A stretch of DNA of 64,000 bases from Gavia stellata (GCF_030936135.1 NC_082611.1:11175001-11239000); one strand, 5' to 3'; shown: positions 12,601 to 26,700, counted from the stretch's first letter. Numbers and translations are program-made. The notes: generated from the letters alone by a model not told the origin.

Positions 12601-15600
12601 ATTAAATATTGCAGCCTGCTGTGACAGGATTTTGCTTTGTGAAAACATTGGTTTTATTTCCATTGGGGCATTTGAACCTCAAAACTGAGACAAGTATTTT
12701 ATTGGTTGTTTTTAAAACTAGTATATTAAACTCTCTGTTTTACTCCTAGCATTTGTTGTGTTCAACATACCTTTAAAAAAGATCCTTGTTAGTCTGCTTG
12801 AGGTCCAGTACATCGTGTAGATGTGTTACATTACCTAGGAAATGTAATTGTCTTTTATCTAAATTTTAGGTTGCCTTTTGTTTAATTAAATAAATAAAAA
12901 TCCACTTCTGTGATTCTTATATCTTTGGATTCAGATCAAACCTCACATGCTGCACAGGCCTCAACTATTCCACACCCCATAATAAGCAACGAAAGACACA
13001 TTTATGACACTTTCAATCAGTGGGTAAGAATGGATGCTTTTTCTCTTTAGGAAAAAAGAAGTGACAGTGGAATGCTTCCAGGGGCTCATCAGTAATTACA
13101 AAATCTTTGGTAGCCTAGTTTGATAGTTATTCTTGATCTGATATCCCTTACAAAACTAGTGGGCATTTTGGCTTTAAAAGGTGAATTTGCTCTGAAGTAA
13201 AGGTGTTCTCACATTTCTCATTATTTTACATGTAATTACTACTGAAATTATTATTGCATCTTAAACTGTTGGTAGTGGATTTTTTTCCTTGGTCTTGTGG
13301 GAATATGTGAGAACTTTAGAACTCTGTAATCGGCTAGATTCTTCATTGACAATGTCTGTGTATTCATGAATAGACAGTCCTTCTTTTCCAGATCTTAAGA
13401 GAATTAATTCTAGAAACCTGTGCTTTCAGAGCGCTGAGCACATAACTATTTTGGATCAATTGCGTAGTAATTGTGGCATACTTAATGACAGTGACAGTTT
13501 TGCAGAAACTTCTGACTTGTAACCCTTGTAGCTTATCCTGAATTTTCATGATTTTAAATATACATCCAACTTTGTTCTATCACCAGCAAGCTGAAGTATT
13601 TTGTTACAGGAAGTGATTTTGAGAAATACAGAAAACTGTGTTTAGCCTGTGGTTCTCCTTAACTGTGGGAAGAGTCTAGCCTGAGTCAGCGATTGCAGAA
13701 GGTCATGCTCTCCGTGTTTCTTTAATTGTGCCTTATCCCTTCAGCTAGGAGAGCAGTTGGCACAGCTGGTTCCTGCCAGTGGAGTTGATGTGGTAGAACT
13801 GGAAGATGAAGGCACATGTGTGCGGTTTAGCCCGCTAATGACTTCTGCAGGTAACATTCACTTCATCTAGCCACTTGTAAAAACTGGGATTTGCTATAGA
13901 ATTGCACAACAATCTTCTGGTGTAAAAGCAGATATACTCAAGAAACTCTTTAGTATATTCTCCTATGGTGAGGATTTTCTTATGAACAAAACAGAACTTC
14001 TTTGCTTTATCATTCTACTGTGCTTTGGCATTGGGTGCATTTAGTGGTAACTCAGCTGTCATGAGTGACATTGCCTCACTACCTCTGCAGAGAAAGACTT
14101 CTACTGATTATTTTTTAAATTCATTAGGAAAAGCAAGGGGAAAAGCTATTTGTTTCTAACAGTTATAAAAGAAATATGAAGGATAAATCATCCCTACCTT
14201 TCCTTCTCTTAGCTGCTTAACACAAGATGCTTGACCTGTCTCCACAGGCATTTCAACACTGAAGTGGTGCTTGTGTTCAAAATAGCTACTTAACTAGGAG
14301 AATTACTTACTAAACCTCTAGGTTTTTCTATAATTGGGGGGGGGGGGGGGGAGGGGCAGAGGCGGGGATAAAAATCTGTGTTTTGGAAAGTGTCTTAAAT
14401 TTCATATTTAAGCCAGCACCATATACGTACTTTGTTTAGACTCGGCAGATGCAGAGAGCAACTTGCAGGGGCTCAGGGTGATGCATGGTATCTCCTTTTA
14501 GCTTGTGTGGGATGAGCGGCTTAAGCTATCAAAACATCTGACGCTGATGTGAGAGGATCCTGGTGTACACAGAAAAGTAGATTTTAGAATAAAATTACTT
14601 GGTGATGCTGTGATGGTTTGTTTGTTTGTTTTCTTTTAAACCAGCATGGAAGCTAATGCATGATCTGTTTGGCTATGGGAAGAGGAATTTTTCTGATGCT
14701 AGCTACTGATGTAATGAAAAAGGATATTGTCCTTATTAGTTAGTAACATCAGAAAATCCTTTTTATTAGCTTATTTTTTATGAAATCCTTAGCTCTCTCT
14801 GTTTTGATGTATCATTGGATAGATAACTGAAGAAAAAACAGTTATATAGATCAAGATATTTCAATACTATCTGTAAATTATATTTATGATTGACTTAGAG
14901 TGGCTTCTTTATAGATTACTTAATTCAGATATCTGTGTGATGTCTGTTCACTTTTATCACACACTAACACATCAGCTCTTCAGTTTTAGGAACTGAAATA
15001 CAAGATGTTGATCAGTTAGTAGACTGCTTAAAAATGAAGATACCAGTGTTGACAAGTACACTGCAACTGAGAGAGGAATTTGAGCAAGAAGTGAGAAGAA
15101 CAGTAGGCCTGTTGTATGTTGAAGATCTTAGCTGGCCAGGATTAGGTGTTGTAAGGTAAATTTTTCAATATTTTGTTCATTATGTATTTGGATAGACTGT
15201 GCATTAACAGAAAGGAATATGTGGTCTTTTCAGTGGTGATTTGGATGTATTGTTTGCTGATTATTATCTGGTTTTGCACCCAGTTGAAGCTTTTGAGTGC
15301 TTTTGAAAAAATTACCTTTTTAATATTGATTACTTTGATTATTTTTTTAAAGAAAAGACGAAGAGCTGTTCTAGGAAAATTAGGGCAACAGTTCTAATAT
15401 TGGAGGCTGCATGTGGATCTGTTAGATGGATATGTAATACGCAAGTGCATCCTACTGTATTTAGCCAAGTGTAACTTAACGTTTTTATCTATAATGGGAT
15501 TCACTTATATACTGAATACCACTTCAAAAAACCCTTCAGGTGTCTGTTCTGATCCTCTGATACAGTCTTCTGGGAAGGATTCTGTATAGTCAAAACACAT

Positions 15601-18600
15601 GAAGTATAATCAGTGTATTACCTACAAGTCTGCTGTGTTAAGTTTGCAGCCACAAGCTCACCCCACCCCAAAATCTCTGGTTACAAATGCCAAAAAAACT
15701 TGTTGATCTAAGCTATATTTTGGTGCGTAAAATACAGACATTTCTAGAAACATGCTAAATTTGTATATATTTTTGTATGTACTGTAAAGTGAAATTAGTA
15801 TTTTCTGGCTTGATTTGAAGATACAACTGTCACAGTGATGGGAAGAATGATGACAAACAGGAAAAAGAACTAGAAAAAATCAATACAGAACTTCTGAAAA
15901 AATTAAATGAACTGGAGTCGGATCTCACTTTTTCTTTGGGTAACTGTACCATTTAAAAAGCTTCTGTTCAAGCTAATAGTCATTTTACTAGCTGTGTTAT
16001 AATGGTTCAATAGGTCATTTGTACAATTATAATTTCAATTATAATTATATTCATTATAATTCAAAATTACACTGCTGCCTCTGTGGTTATTGTAGAAACA
16101 ACATCTGTAACTTTGTTTCCTCCTCACCCCTCTTTCAGCTGGTAAATGTCAGCAGTGTGAGTGAGGTGCACTGTTTTTAGAAATAATTGTGAAAACTGAC
16201 TTATGAGGCACTAGAACAAAAAGGGTTTCCTTGTCAGAAAGAATAAAAGCTGCAGTGTTCCTCTTTGTAAACTGAGCCTTCTCAGTTAGTGCTATATCTA
16301 GTGAAAAGCAGATCTCATTCAAAACCCACTGACCAGTTCACACTGCTTTCTGTGGCTAGACTAAAAACTTCAGATGGCTTAGCAGCACTTTCACATTTAC
16401 ATAGTGCCATATTATAGCTGAAATAATACCAATTTGCTTACTCAGAACTCTGATCTTTTTCTAGTCAGCTTTCAAAAATTAAGTGCCCTAGAATTGTGGA
16501 ATGAAGTGATCTGTAAATGTCAGAAAACAATGAGTTTTAAGCATATTCATAATGTATATTTATTATACAACTCCTTGGCTTTATAAAATATCCACTGTTT
16601 TTCTTGTTCAGATGTTGTTTTCTCTTCTCTTTTTGCAAACCCACAGGGTTGATACTGCCCTTAATTACTGAAGTGTGTGTGTATGTATTAGGATTTCCAG
16701 ATTCACAAGCATGAGTGTTGCACCTATTGCAAGAACGCATTTTTGTACATCATGAGGACTAGATTCTCCCTGTGCTCACAGGTCCAGAATTTGGAGGGCA
16801 GAAGAACTGCGTTTATATTGGCATGGTAACTGAGGATCTGGACGTGTCCGAGTTAGTTGAAACTATTGCAGCAACAGGCAGAGAAATTGAAGAAAATTCA
16901 AGAGTATGTATTAATAAATCACAGAACATTTCAGCACCTTTTATTTTTCCCTTCCATATTGGCTTCAGGACATGGTTTTGTACTTTGTGAAAGTAAAAAT
17001 TGTACTTGCCCGCAACAAACTGTATTAATTACTGTGGAAGTAATAATCTGTGTCAACATAAGGAGAACTTTCGTTACAGGATTATGATATTCTGAAGATG
17101 TCCTGATTTCTGTTCATGGTCCTGTGTTCAGTAGTTCTAATGAAAAAAATTTAGTAGTACTGAAATAGGCTCATTTTATCACTAAAATTTAAGCTGTCAA
17201 AACAAAAGAAAAAAACCACCACCAAAACCAACAAAAGGGAAGGTGGGGCCTGATTGTAAGCTGGTGTTTCTCATCACTGCTACGTGCAGTGGGATTGAGA
17301 TTGTTTATATACCAGCTTTAAGATAAGACTGTGCCCTAAAATGTGTGAAAAAAATTTTACATTGGTGGCTTAAAAACAGAAAATACAAATTACCTATCAA
17401 AGTAATAAAGCTGATGATGCAACTCCTTTCTGTAAAAGCATTTACCTGATTAGAGTTCTCCAAATGTTCTCTAAAGTAGAATTCCTAAATGACCTGCATC
17501 ACAAATGACATCTGTCCTTTCATTCTTCTAGTGTTGGGCATTTAATTTCCTTACCTAAAAAATAAACAGAACTTCAGAAATCCTTCGCCTATTTCTGCCC
17601 ATGGGAATATGTTGATTTTTGGCAATGAAATTTTTTCTAGCAGTGTTTTCTGGAGACTTTCTGCCCACTCTTGACTCCCTATGCTGCTTTGAGGGAGAGA
17701 TGAAAGATGGTTTGCCTGTAAAGTACCTTCAGTTTTTTAACTGTTGTAGTTGAGAGATTAGGAACCAAATATTGGAATATGGGCCACTCTGATCCTGAAG
17801 CTTCTAGGAGGAACAGAGAGTAGTGGAGGACTCAGAAAGGTGCAGTCCTTGGAACCAGCTACAATAAATCTGAGGTACTGAAAGGATCTTACCCATTTGA
17901 TCCAAAACTGAAGAACCAATCTGTGAGAATGACACTTGCCTCATTTAGATAAGTGATGTTTGGTACAAGAGGGAAGCTTTCAGAAAAAAACCTACTCCAG
18001 TATCAGCAAGCCCTTAGGTCATATAGATAAGTACACTAAAAGGCAGAACCAAAATTTAAGACAAACATCTTGACGGGACCGGAAGACACAGTGGTTCTTC
18101 CTTGTGCTCTAAATGCAATCCTGTTGCACTCCTTTCTGTAGTCAGTACCTTGGGGTATTTAGCTTGCGCTGGTAGTCGATTCCTAGCTTGCCTCTCCCCC
18201 AGGGAAAAGAGGCAGCTTCCTCTTTTTCCTTTGTTTTTATTAACTGACAGTAACCCACGTTTCTGGCATTTTGGAGGAAGTGTCTGTCATCTAGGCCATG
18301 TGCAATATTAAAACCCATATGAAGTTACGGAAATTGGCATTTGCCTTGCGCAAGACGAAATTGTGACTTTGTTTTTATCTCTTGGGTTTGTTAATTTATT
18401 GCCCCTACAGCTCTCCCAGTAAGCTGCTGGTCCTTTGCAGTATAAAACGTCACTGATGCTGGCATAGGATGCCACAGGGAGCAGATTGGCAGTCGTGTAT
18501 TAAATTTGAAAAACAAAGTTGAACCTAAACTGACACATACCTGGTTAGACTGACTGTGAGGCTGGTTTAAGTCCTGGGTACTTCTGGAAACCAAAATGTG

Positions 18601-21600
18601 CTCTATAACCCTAAAAATTCTTCCCAGTCAGATTCAGCATCTGATGAACACTTATGTGCTAAGCAGATCTTTGACGAATTTGGGTCACAGGCTTATTTCT
18701 AAGTAAAAGAAAAATATCTACCATTCCTGTTTAAAATTGTATTCTGGCCTGTGGGCATATCTTTTAAAAATCCTGCAGTCAGCCTGTACATTCTTTAATT
18801 TACAGTCATAATAAAATAGCGATTGTCAAATACTGTCTTAAATCAGAGAAATTTCTGACTACCATGTTTACATTCTCAAAACTTGAGCTAAAAAGACAAT
18901 TTCAAGTCCAAATAATATAATTTCTGATTTTTGTTAGCTGCTGGAAAACATGACTGAAGTTGTTAGAAAAGGGATACAGGAAGCACAACTTCAGCTTCAG
19001 AAAGCAAATGAAGAACGACTTCTGGAAGAGGTAAGGCTGTAAGCATTAGTTATCTAGGTAACTTGAAATAACTTGTCACAGCATAAGTAGCTTGCTTACC
19101 AGCCGGTGTTTGATTGTGTACTTTGCAGGGACTACTACGACAAATACCTGTAGTAGGCTCTGTGCTGAACTGGTTTTCTCCATTCCAAGCCTCACCAAAG
19201 GGAAGAACATTTAATTTAACAGCAGGTAGGACTCAGTGCATCTGCAGCCATGTTACGCTGTCGTTAGAACTGTTTCCAATTTTGTACTAAAATTGCAACA
19301 CGCTTTCTTGTGCTGATTTGATCGTGAGTGACATAATCCACCCTCAGGATGTAAAAGAACATGCTCTTCACTATTTCTGTAACACCCAGTAAGACAATCT
19401 TCTAACCTCACTTTTACAGTTTACATTTTGTTCTTGCATGTTGAGTCACATTAAAAAAGCTCCATTAGACATTGGCCTTTATTAATAGAGGAATAATTTC
19501 TGTGACTTTTGGCTACGTATGCTGCACAAGTTTGGAGTTTATGCTGTGTTTATAAATATGTTAGCTAGCAGGGTAGCTCAGGTCTTGGAACGTTGCTTCC
19601 CCATGTATATGCACAGGTATCCTCTTGAGTGTGTTTGCAAAGCGGCACCCAGATGTTCGGCTGTGGAACTTGATGTCTCTGAAACGCTGGTTTGAGGCAG
19701 CATCTGGCTATTGCCACATCGATAAAGTACTAGTTTGCATGCTAAATAGTGCACCGTCTGACAAGGACAGGCTAAAACTAGCTGAGGACTAGTGAGCCTG
19801 GCTTTGGGGGAGACAGTAATGAATGCAATATTACAATGTAAAAGACATATTTTACTCATATATTTGTAATTCACATCTGGTGATGTGAAAAGAACTGTCT
19901 ATAGCATTTACATCATTAAGACTGATGTACTAACATAATACTTACTTTCTGAAATTATAAATTTTCACTGTAAAAATTGTGGCAGAGTCTTAAGAATATT
20001 CCTGAACTCCGTAAAGTGTCTGTCGGACCTAGACCAATAGCCCAGCTGTCTGTGTGTCTTTGTGAACAGCAAGGAAAGCTTTCTGCTGTATTTGGGCTCT
20101 TTCTTTCTGATTCTTGATGTGCCAACTGGAAGATTCTTACAGCAGAGAACAGCAAGGTTTCCTTGGGTATACTTACCCCCCCTCACAGCTAGATACCTCT
20201 TCAAGTGCACTGCTCAACAGCTTGCAGCTGGGAATACATCATGTGCCCAGCAGAGAGGGAAAAAGGACTACTGGGTGTAGCAGTGTTGTGAAGTGAGTGT
20301 GAGGAGAAACTTCACTCGTCTTTTTAAGTCTCGGCACTCATGCCCCCAGGTACTCAGAAATGGATTACCATCAAGTGGCAGTTTCAACTCAGCCTTGCAC
20401 GTGCAGTTTCAGAAACGTGCATTAAAAATAAGATTGTTACATACCTTATAAATACAGATGAACAGAAAGCTTGTCTAGTTTTTTCTATATTCAACTTGAT
20501 ACTTTTTTTTTAACCTGCAGGCTCTCTAGAATCCACAGAATCTACATACGTATCAAAAGCCCAAGGAACAGGCACTACTCCACCACCAACTCCTACTTCC
20601 AGCCTGGCAAAGCAAAGACTTCCTGGTAAGTTTCTATGTCTTATTTCTAAAACTTGCTGAAACATCCTGCCATCTGAGTTAGATGACACAGGAAGACCCA
20701 TATGATTTTCCATCTTTCATGATATCTGGAACTAGAACTCATCTTCTAGTGCCTTAAGTCCGCCTTAAAAACCTTAATTTAAACATAGCACAGAACACTA
20801 CCCCAATCTGTTTTCTCCCCAAGAATTCTTCCTGGGACTACAGGAAGTTGTTATCCCGTTAATGGATAACTGTCCATGAAGTCTGGAATCTTCCTCTGGA
20901 ATATTATGAGGTTATTAAGTTTTAAAAATTAGCAGGTAAACAAGCCAAAAGTTTTATTTGAAATAAAAACATAAATAATGCACGATCATGTATTTGAGCA
21001 ACTGCATTTCTGTTGCTACCTAATATTTTGTGGACAAAGTCATTCTAAGGTGAAGATCTATTAAATCTGTGGCACTTTCTGTGTAGTTGTATTAGTAATT
21101 GGTGTTGATTTGACTGACAGGAAAACCATAGTTTTAACACACCTCTTTGAGTTGGCTGGCTTCCAGCCTGCCATTTTCAGTGCAAGTTTTTACCCTAGAA
21201 TAACTTCACTGTGCAGGCAGGCAGCTTGTTTTTCAGCAGTCTCTGTGTACATAGGATAAAATAACAGGTGCTGCATCTGTAACTGCAAGAAAGTATGTCT
21301 ATGTTCAGGGTACAAGTTAGCGCCCAAATAAAATCTATTTCTTTGCAGTTGTAAAATTCAGATGCTTTCTTTTGAAATTTAACTTGTGCACACCACATCT
21401 TGTACTTGCTGCCTTCATTGGTACTGTATTCTTCAAACACTTTACAGGTCAGAAAATTTTTAAAAGGTCTCTGAGAAGTTCTGACGCATTCAGTGAGAGC
21501 AGTTCAGTCAGCCACTGTGATGACCTGGAGAAGATGGATCAGAGACCCCCAGCTCTGTCCCCCGGCCACGAGCAAGGACCTTTGGAGACTGAGAAAACAG

Positions 21601-21710
21601 TGGACCAGAAGGAGGTGGCACAGGCAACAAAGACAGATGCTGAGGACATTCAAAGTGACAAATCGCCACATGACTGCACACAGGTAGAGGAACAAGAAAG
21701 TCAAAGATAA
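611..21710 (+). CDS. PDXDC1: PDXDC1, pyridoxal-dependent decarboxylase domain-containing protein 1 (5' exons outside window)
   Basis: Nineteen coding exons with GT-AG borders: 611-757, 3096-3285, 5987-6055, 6574-6652, 7458-7542, 8404-8452, 8560-8661, 8868-8993, 10275-10325, 11549-11612, 12935-13023, 13745-13850, 14984-15155, 15821-15939, 16782-16903, 18938-19030, 19129-19225, 20521-20625, 21448-21710 (stop TAA 21708-21710). Phases agree across every junction and give about 708 residues of a protein that is about 788 long in human, so roughly the first 80 residues lie upstream. Recognition comes from colinear matches to human PDXDC1, such as GEQGHMALLGHSL, WLHVEGVNLATLALGYVSSS, QIPVVGSVLNWFSP and KRSLRSSDAFSE. 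The fold is a group II PLP decarboxylase with an acidic low-complexity tail. The usual PLP-contact residues look substituted (see findings), so enzyme activity is doubtful. NTAN1 lies downstream on the opposite strand. The identity is secure; the exact exon edges are read by eye. Confidence 0.96.
1318..1344 (+). repeat. G-tract cluster with G-quadruplex potential (PDXDC1 intron)
   Basis: Six runs of three or more G separated by single T residues occur in 27 bases on the sense strand of a PDXDC1 intron. Four or more such runs with short loops satisfy the usual G-quadruplex rule. Confidence 0.75.
4673..4820 (-). mobile_element. Short CR1 LINE 3'-end fragment in a PDXDC1 intron
   Basis: The stretch beginning CACAGAATCATTATGGTTGG and continuing through AAGACCTGTAAGATCATCAAG is the reverse complement of the avian CR1 3' terminus. 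It is severely 5'-truncated (about 150 bases) and sits in the intron between exons 3096-3285 and 5987-6055, antisense to PDXDC1. The far boundary near 4820 is approximate. Confidence 0.85.
14336..14367 (+). repeat. Poly-G run (16 G) followed by further G runs
   Basis: An uninterrupted run of 16 G at 14336-14351 is followed by GGGG and GGCGGGG. It lies in a PDXDC1 intron. Length is likely to vary between individuals and between sequencing methods. Confidence 0.85.
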
Positions 21711-23405
21711 AATCCAGACTGTGGATTTCAGACTTTGCAGAGGAAGCCCGTGCCCTGGGAGGCAGGATATTAATGATGCATTTAAAATGTGAACAGTGCC
21801 ACACACTAGTACAGTAATAACTACTGTAACTTATTAACTGGGATTTTGCACAAATATAAATTCTCCCCCATGGGACAGAGATTTGTCTTACCGTACACTT
21901 GTTACAGTTGCTTTAATCCTCTACATGTCAGTGTCACCAAAGTACTAGTGAAATTTATTAACTGCTCATAACCATTTGTAAAAACAATTGGCAGTTACCC
22001 TTCCTTTAGGAATCTAAGCGTATTAGTAGCTGCTAACTAACCAATCGGCCATACACGTGATAAAGAATACAGTTGCACCTAATAATTGTAAAATGATCTT
22101 ATTTTATGTTAATACACTTCAAAAAAAAAATCAACTGCCAATTGTTCACCTTTTTAATATTTAAAATCCAGTTTAGCCTCTCCTGCAAAACATCTGCTGC
22201 AGTCACACTATCTGTTTTGCTGCTTTTTTTTTTAACCGTACAAAGAACACGGCCAAATGGTTGTGGTGAGGTGGCATTAGGGCTGGATGCCCGTGTAGAT
22301 AGGAGTCACTGACTAGTACTTTGCCATCAACCATTACTTCCTGCTGCTGTATGACTTGACCCATTCCGCTAAGGCCCTAGGTACAGTGCGGACTAAGTTA
22401 ATGAGTTTTAAGCCTTTTAGAAAGAAATAGTGCCTCTGCATGCCTACACGGCTTCTTGCTTCTGCCACTGGAAAGAATCACCAACTACCATTATTTTCCT
22501 TTGCACGCCATTTATAAACCAAATACTATTGAACACATTTATGTAGTGTAACTGGCGTTCTTTCTGTTGTGTATTTTTAAAGATAGTTGTAGTAAAGCTT
22601 GAAAAACCAATACATTTGTGATGGTTTCAACACTTACTTTTTGAGTAACAGTAACTTACCTATGGTAGGAATTGTACAGACTAAAAGAAATTATTTAGGT
22701 TATTTACACTACAGCACAACTTCATTGTGTTTAGGACTACTTAATGCACAAGCAAAGCTTTAGATAAATCAAAAGCAAAGGTGTAGAGGTCCCCCCCCAC
22801 CCCCAATTAATCTTAATCACTTTTTGCTGCAAATTTTCAGAGCCTCTTGTGGAAAGGAGATCTTTGGAAAAGCTTGCTTTCCCCAAGATACCTGATTTTG
22901 AGGAAAACCATCCCATTGCTCTAGAACTGGATACAAGTACTGTAGTTTGTTCATTTGGGATTTCTTTGGTTTTTTTCTCCCCCCCTAAAAAAGGTACACA
23001 GTAACACCATAATGGCTGTAGTGGTAGCAGGACTTACTTTGATAATCTGAAAAATTTGGGATTTTTGAATTGTACTGTCACTTGATTTGACTTTCAGCTT
23101 CTGGATCCTGTGGGGCTGGGATGCCATGAACAAGGTTCATCTTGCTGTTGGGGTAATTTATGTAAATCAGAGTGCAATTTTTCTAAAGTGCAAAAAAAAT
23201 TAAGTTGACTAGTCTTCCTTATTGGTTTCTTTGGTGCAATGAAGTATGTTAATAAGAGTCATTTGTCGGGGATAAAGTTATCGCCACAAGGATTAATTTT
23301 TAATGTTTTTATATTTGGAAGTGTTAAACCAGTAGTTTTGTTGGAATGAGCTTCATTCTTTAGATACTCTCTGAATGTTTCAATAAAGGTTCTTCAAATT
23401 AATTA
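21711..23405 (+). other. PDXDC1: PDXDC1 3' untranslated region
   Basis: AT-rich non-coding sequence runs from the PDXDC1 stop to a canonical AATAAA at 23382-23387. No other coding exon is visible here. The length of about 1.7 kb is inferred from that signal; earlier variant signals could give shorter messages. Confidence 0.7.
23382..23387 (+). promoter_or_regulatory. PDXDC1 polyadenylation signal AATAAA
   Basis: A canonical AATAAA sits on the plus strand about 1.67 kb after the PDXDC1 stop. Cleavage would fall near 23400-23410. Just beyond it starts the 3' end of NTAN1 on the other strand. Confidence 0.65.
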
Positions 23406-23681
23406 AGTTATTGTTGAAGGATACTTCCCTACGTTTCAGTGCACTTCAAGTGTGTGCAGCTTGCTTTCAGTTTGTGTGGAAAATCATTTTCTAAAGTACA
23501 TACCACTGTAATGACTTCGCTTCTCAGTCTCTCAGTGCTGCTACCTGTCTTCACCTGTGCCGATGAAATTACTGTATTGGTGCAATAGAATATAAACAAA
23601 CAAAGCCAAATTCTTACCCCAAAGTAGCAGTGACTCCTATGTAAGTAATGCAGAAAAAGCAAGTTTCTTCTGTCAAAATAT

Positions 23682-23687
23682 TTTATT
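23682..23687 (-). promoter_or_regulatory. NTAN1 polyadenylation signal AATAAA
   Basis: TTTATT on the plus strand at this position reads AATAAA on the NTAN1 strand, about 100 bases after the stop at 23789. This implies a short 3'UTR ending near 23665. Confidence 0.65.
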
Positions 23688-23788
23688 TTGAAAAGCACAG
23701 GAACAACAGTATTTGACCAGCTTTTTTGCAACAAATTGCTCTTCTTGCAAGACTCTATTTCCCTACAGCAGTTGTGTTTGGTTCCAGG

Positions 23789-26700
23789 TTAGATCTTGTC
23801 AGAACAAACCTGTTCCCACAACCCTTCTTCATTTTTTTTGTAGATGCGAGGTTTCCTGTCAGGAAACAGGGAGTGAGATGGAAAGGGATGTTCTTTTAAA
23901 AATGTTAATGTAGATCTGATGTGGGAAACAAAGTGGGGTGGCTCAGCCAGGGGCGATGTGGAAAGATTCTGAAAAACAAGATGGTAGCAAGAGCTGCTTG
24001 ACATTCAGAATACAAAGTTCTCAATTATTCTGTCCTTTAGTAAGGTGAGTAAGATTATTTCCCACCCTCCCCAGCAGTAACTGGGAAAAGTTTTGACAGA
24101 TGGTACCCCTCTCTCTACTCAGAAGGGGAAAAAAAAAAAGTCAGTTTCAGGTACCTGTAAAATCTGTTTATCGTCTTGTTCCAACCAGAAATCCACATGT
24201 GGGAAAGGCCTCCAGAAATAAGGCCCAATATGTAGTTGTTCCATCTTTGCATTGTAAATGTTAGTCAGCTGTAACAACAAAGGGAGCCTTAAGCATTGGG
24301 CAATGCTTAGAGAGATGAAAGAGACAGCAAATTCACTTAATCTGGAAGGCCTTAAGCTGCAGCTTGTGTCTTAGACAGACATACTGTGTGCCAAATCAGC
24401 CGCACTTCAGTCCTACTGCATAAAGATTAACCCATTATTCCAACAAACAAGACATTAAACGGTAACAACACACCCAGCACTGAAAGATACTGGTGGGATT
24501 ATGCTTGTGACCTGAATCTCTTCATGCAAGTTATCCTGCTGAAAGCCATAGGGCTAGTCATAACAGCCCAGGAAAGAGCTGTACCTCCAAGAGAAGGCTT
24601 ACCCTGGCAGCTGAAAGCTCAGAAGTGGTTTATTCTCCACCACTATCCTTTGCCTCCGTGCTCTTCCATCTCTCCTACTTGTTTTGTTACAGACAGAACA
24701 CTACCAAAGTGTTTTTTCCTCAAACTTTTGACCTTTCATTGCCCCAACCGGTCTCCCCTTCCACCAAAAAATACCCTTTTTCCCCCTGTTACTCACTGTT
24801 GCTCCTGTTAAAACATGGGCTGAACGCAAATCCTCATCTGGCCCTTTTTCTGGGAAGGTTGCAGGGAAAATCTCTGCTGTTTTAACATTCACAGCTGGTA
24901 GGACATAGAATTTAAATACAATTAATTCTTACAAAGCACTTCTTTAAAATGACCATGTCCCCCACACAACTATGTTGCAAGAACTTTAGAACCCATCAAA
25001 TACTACTATTGTATTTCTTAGTACCACAGACCCCTTAGCCTGTGATAGCATATTTCTATTTCTTTTGCTTTGGCAACATTTCAATGTTCCAGAGATAATA
25101 AACTAATTAGAAAAAACACACAGAATAAACAATGAAAAGAAGGCTGAATTGTAACCCCAAAGGTTACTACAGTATTAGCCAAAATCCTAGGTACAGTTAA
25201 ATGAAAAAAATCTGGTTGCATCTGTACACAGCCACTGCCATGTGTGTGTCTACCGACCTGTGGTACCAGAAAAAAACCTTCTATTTCTACCTACGCCTCC
25301 AACAGCAGCAGTTAACTTTTAGAACGGGCTTTACCTAGTCATTAAAAGCAGCCCATTTACTATTGGAATCTGAAAAGCAATCCAGTTACAAAAATATCAC
25401 TGAATTCTAATTTAACTCACCTATTCCATAAATGATTGGAAAGTGAGTCTCCTTTTCTTCTCTGTCATTTAGTTCTGTAAGAGGAAAGAAAGTCAAACTG
25501 GTAGGGCTTTGGATTTTTTTCTGAGCAGCATTCATTTAGTTGTGTGGTATCAGAGAAGAACAGATCTGATGCTGCATAAAGACAGGAAAAAACCAAGGAA
25601 GCCTAAAAGAAATGTGGAAAAGAAGGTACAGGGCAACAACAGCACGCTTGGGGCCAGGAGCAGAACTCTCTAAGAGTATGGCCAGCTCCAGCCAACTGTC
25701 GCTCCACTTTCTGCACGGGCAAGTTCCAGGGGAAAAAATCCACAATGCAAAACTACCATGATGCCAAGTTTCAAAGATGTAAGTCACCAACAGCACTGAA
25801 ATGCAAAGATGATGGAAATATGACCTGAATGTGACACAAAGAAAAGGAAATTACTTCTTCCTTTATGTGACATCACACACTAGGGACTAACTGAATGTAT
25901 TTATGAACTCATTCACACCTGCAGGGAGGCAGGTCTAACAACCCGGCAGGTCAAAGGACTGTAGGTGCCTTTCTCAATTACCTCTTGACATACCCACAGA
26001 CACACAGCCTCTTTCCACAGGACAAAGGTGGCAAAGTAACCTGGTAAGGATCACGGGAGGTTCTACTATCAGTTGCATTTCAGCAACACTTGGTAAGCAG
26101 AGAATCCTTGCTGCATTGCCTATTTGACATCACCACACACACTACCAGCAATAAAACTGAAAATTACAAATCCTTATGGAGGATTTGTGCTGTTCCTTCT
26201 TACAGGACAGATAAAAAAAAACGTGTGAAAAGACCCCTGCACTTTGATTTCAGTGGCTAAAGATACTTCAAAAACCAAGGAAACATTTTCTTACCTGTTA
26301 CACAGAAAGTCACTAAATGAACATCATCTGGTTGGAGATCGAATGCTCCTACAGCAACAACGATAGCAGCAATGTATAAGACTGACTGGTGGCAAAGCAG
26401 GTGCTGTATATAGGCGAGGGGGCATTACCAGTGCTGCGCACTGCGGAATAGATGGGCAGAGATACCTAACGCACTGTCCCTAGATAAGGCAACAGAGCAA
26501 AGAGCGTTTTGCAGATTTGCTTCAAACTAACTTGTATAAAATTAAAGCTGCAGCTACTAAACACAACAGTAATTTACACAGAGTAGCCATTTGTAATAGC
26601 AAAAACATGCTAAAAAGTGCTGTGCCACTTTTATGGCGCTGGTTTAGCTCTGGCATCACATCAGCTCTGCTTTAGATCACTATACATTTAACAGCTTATA

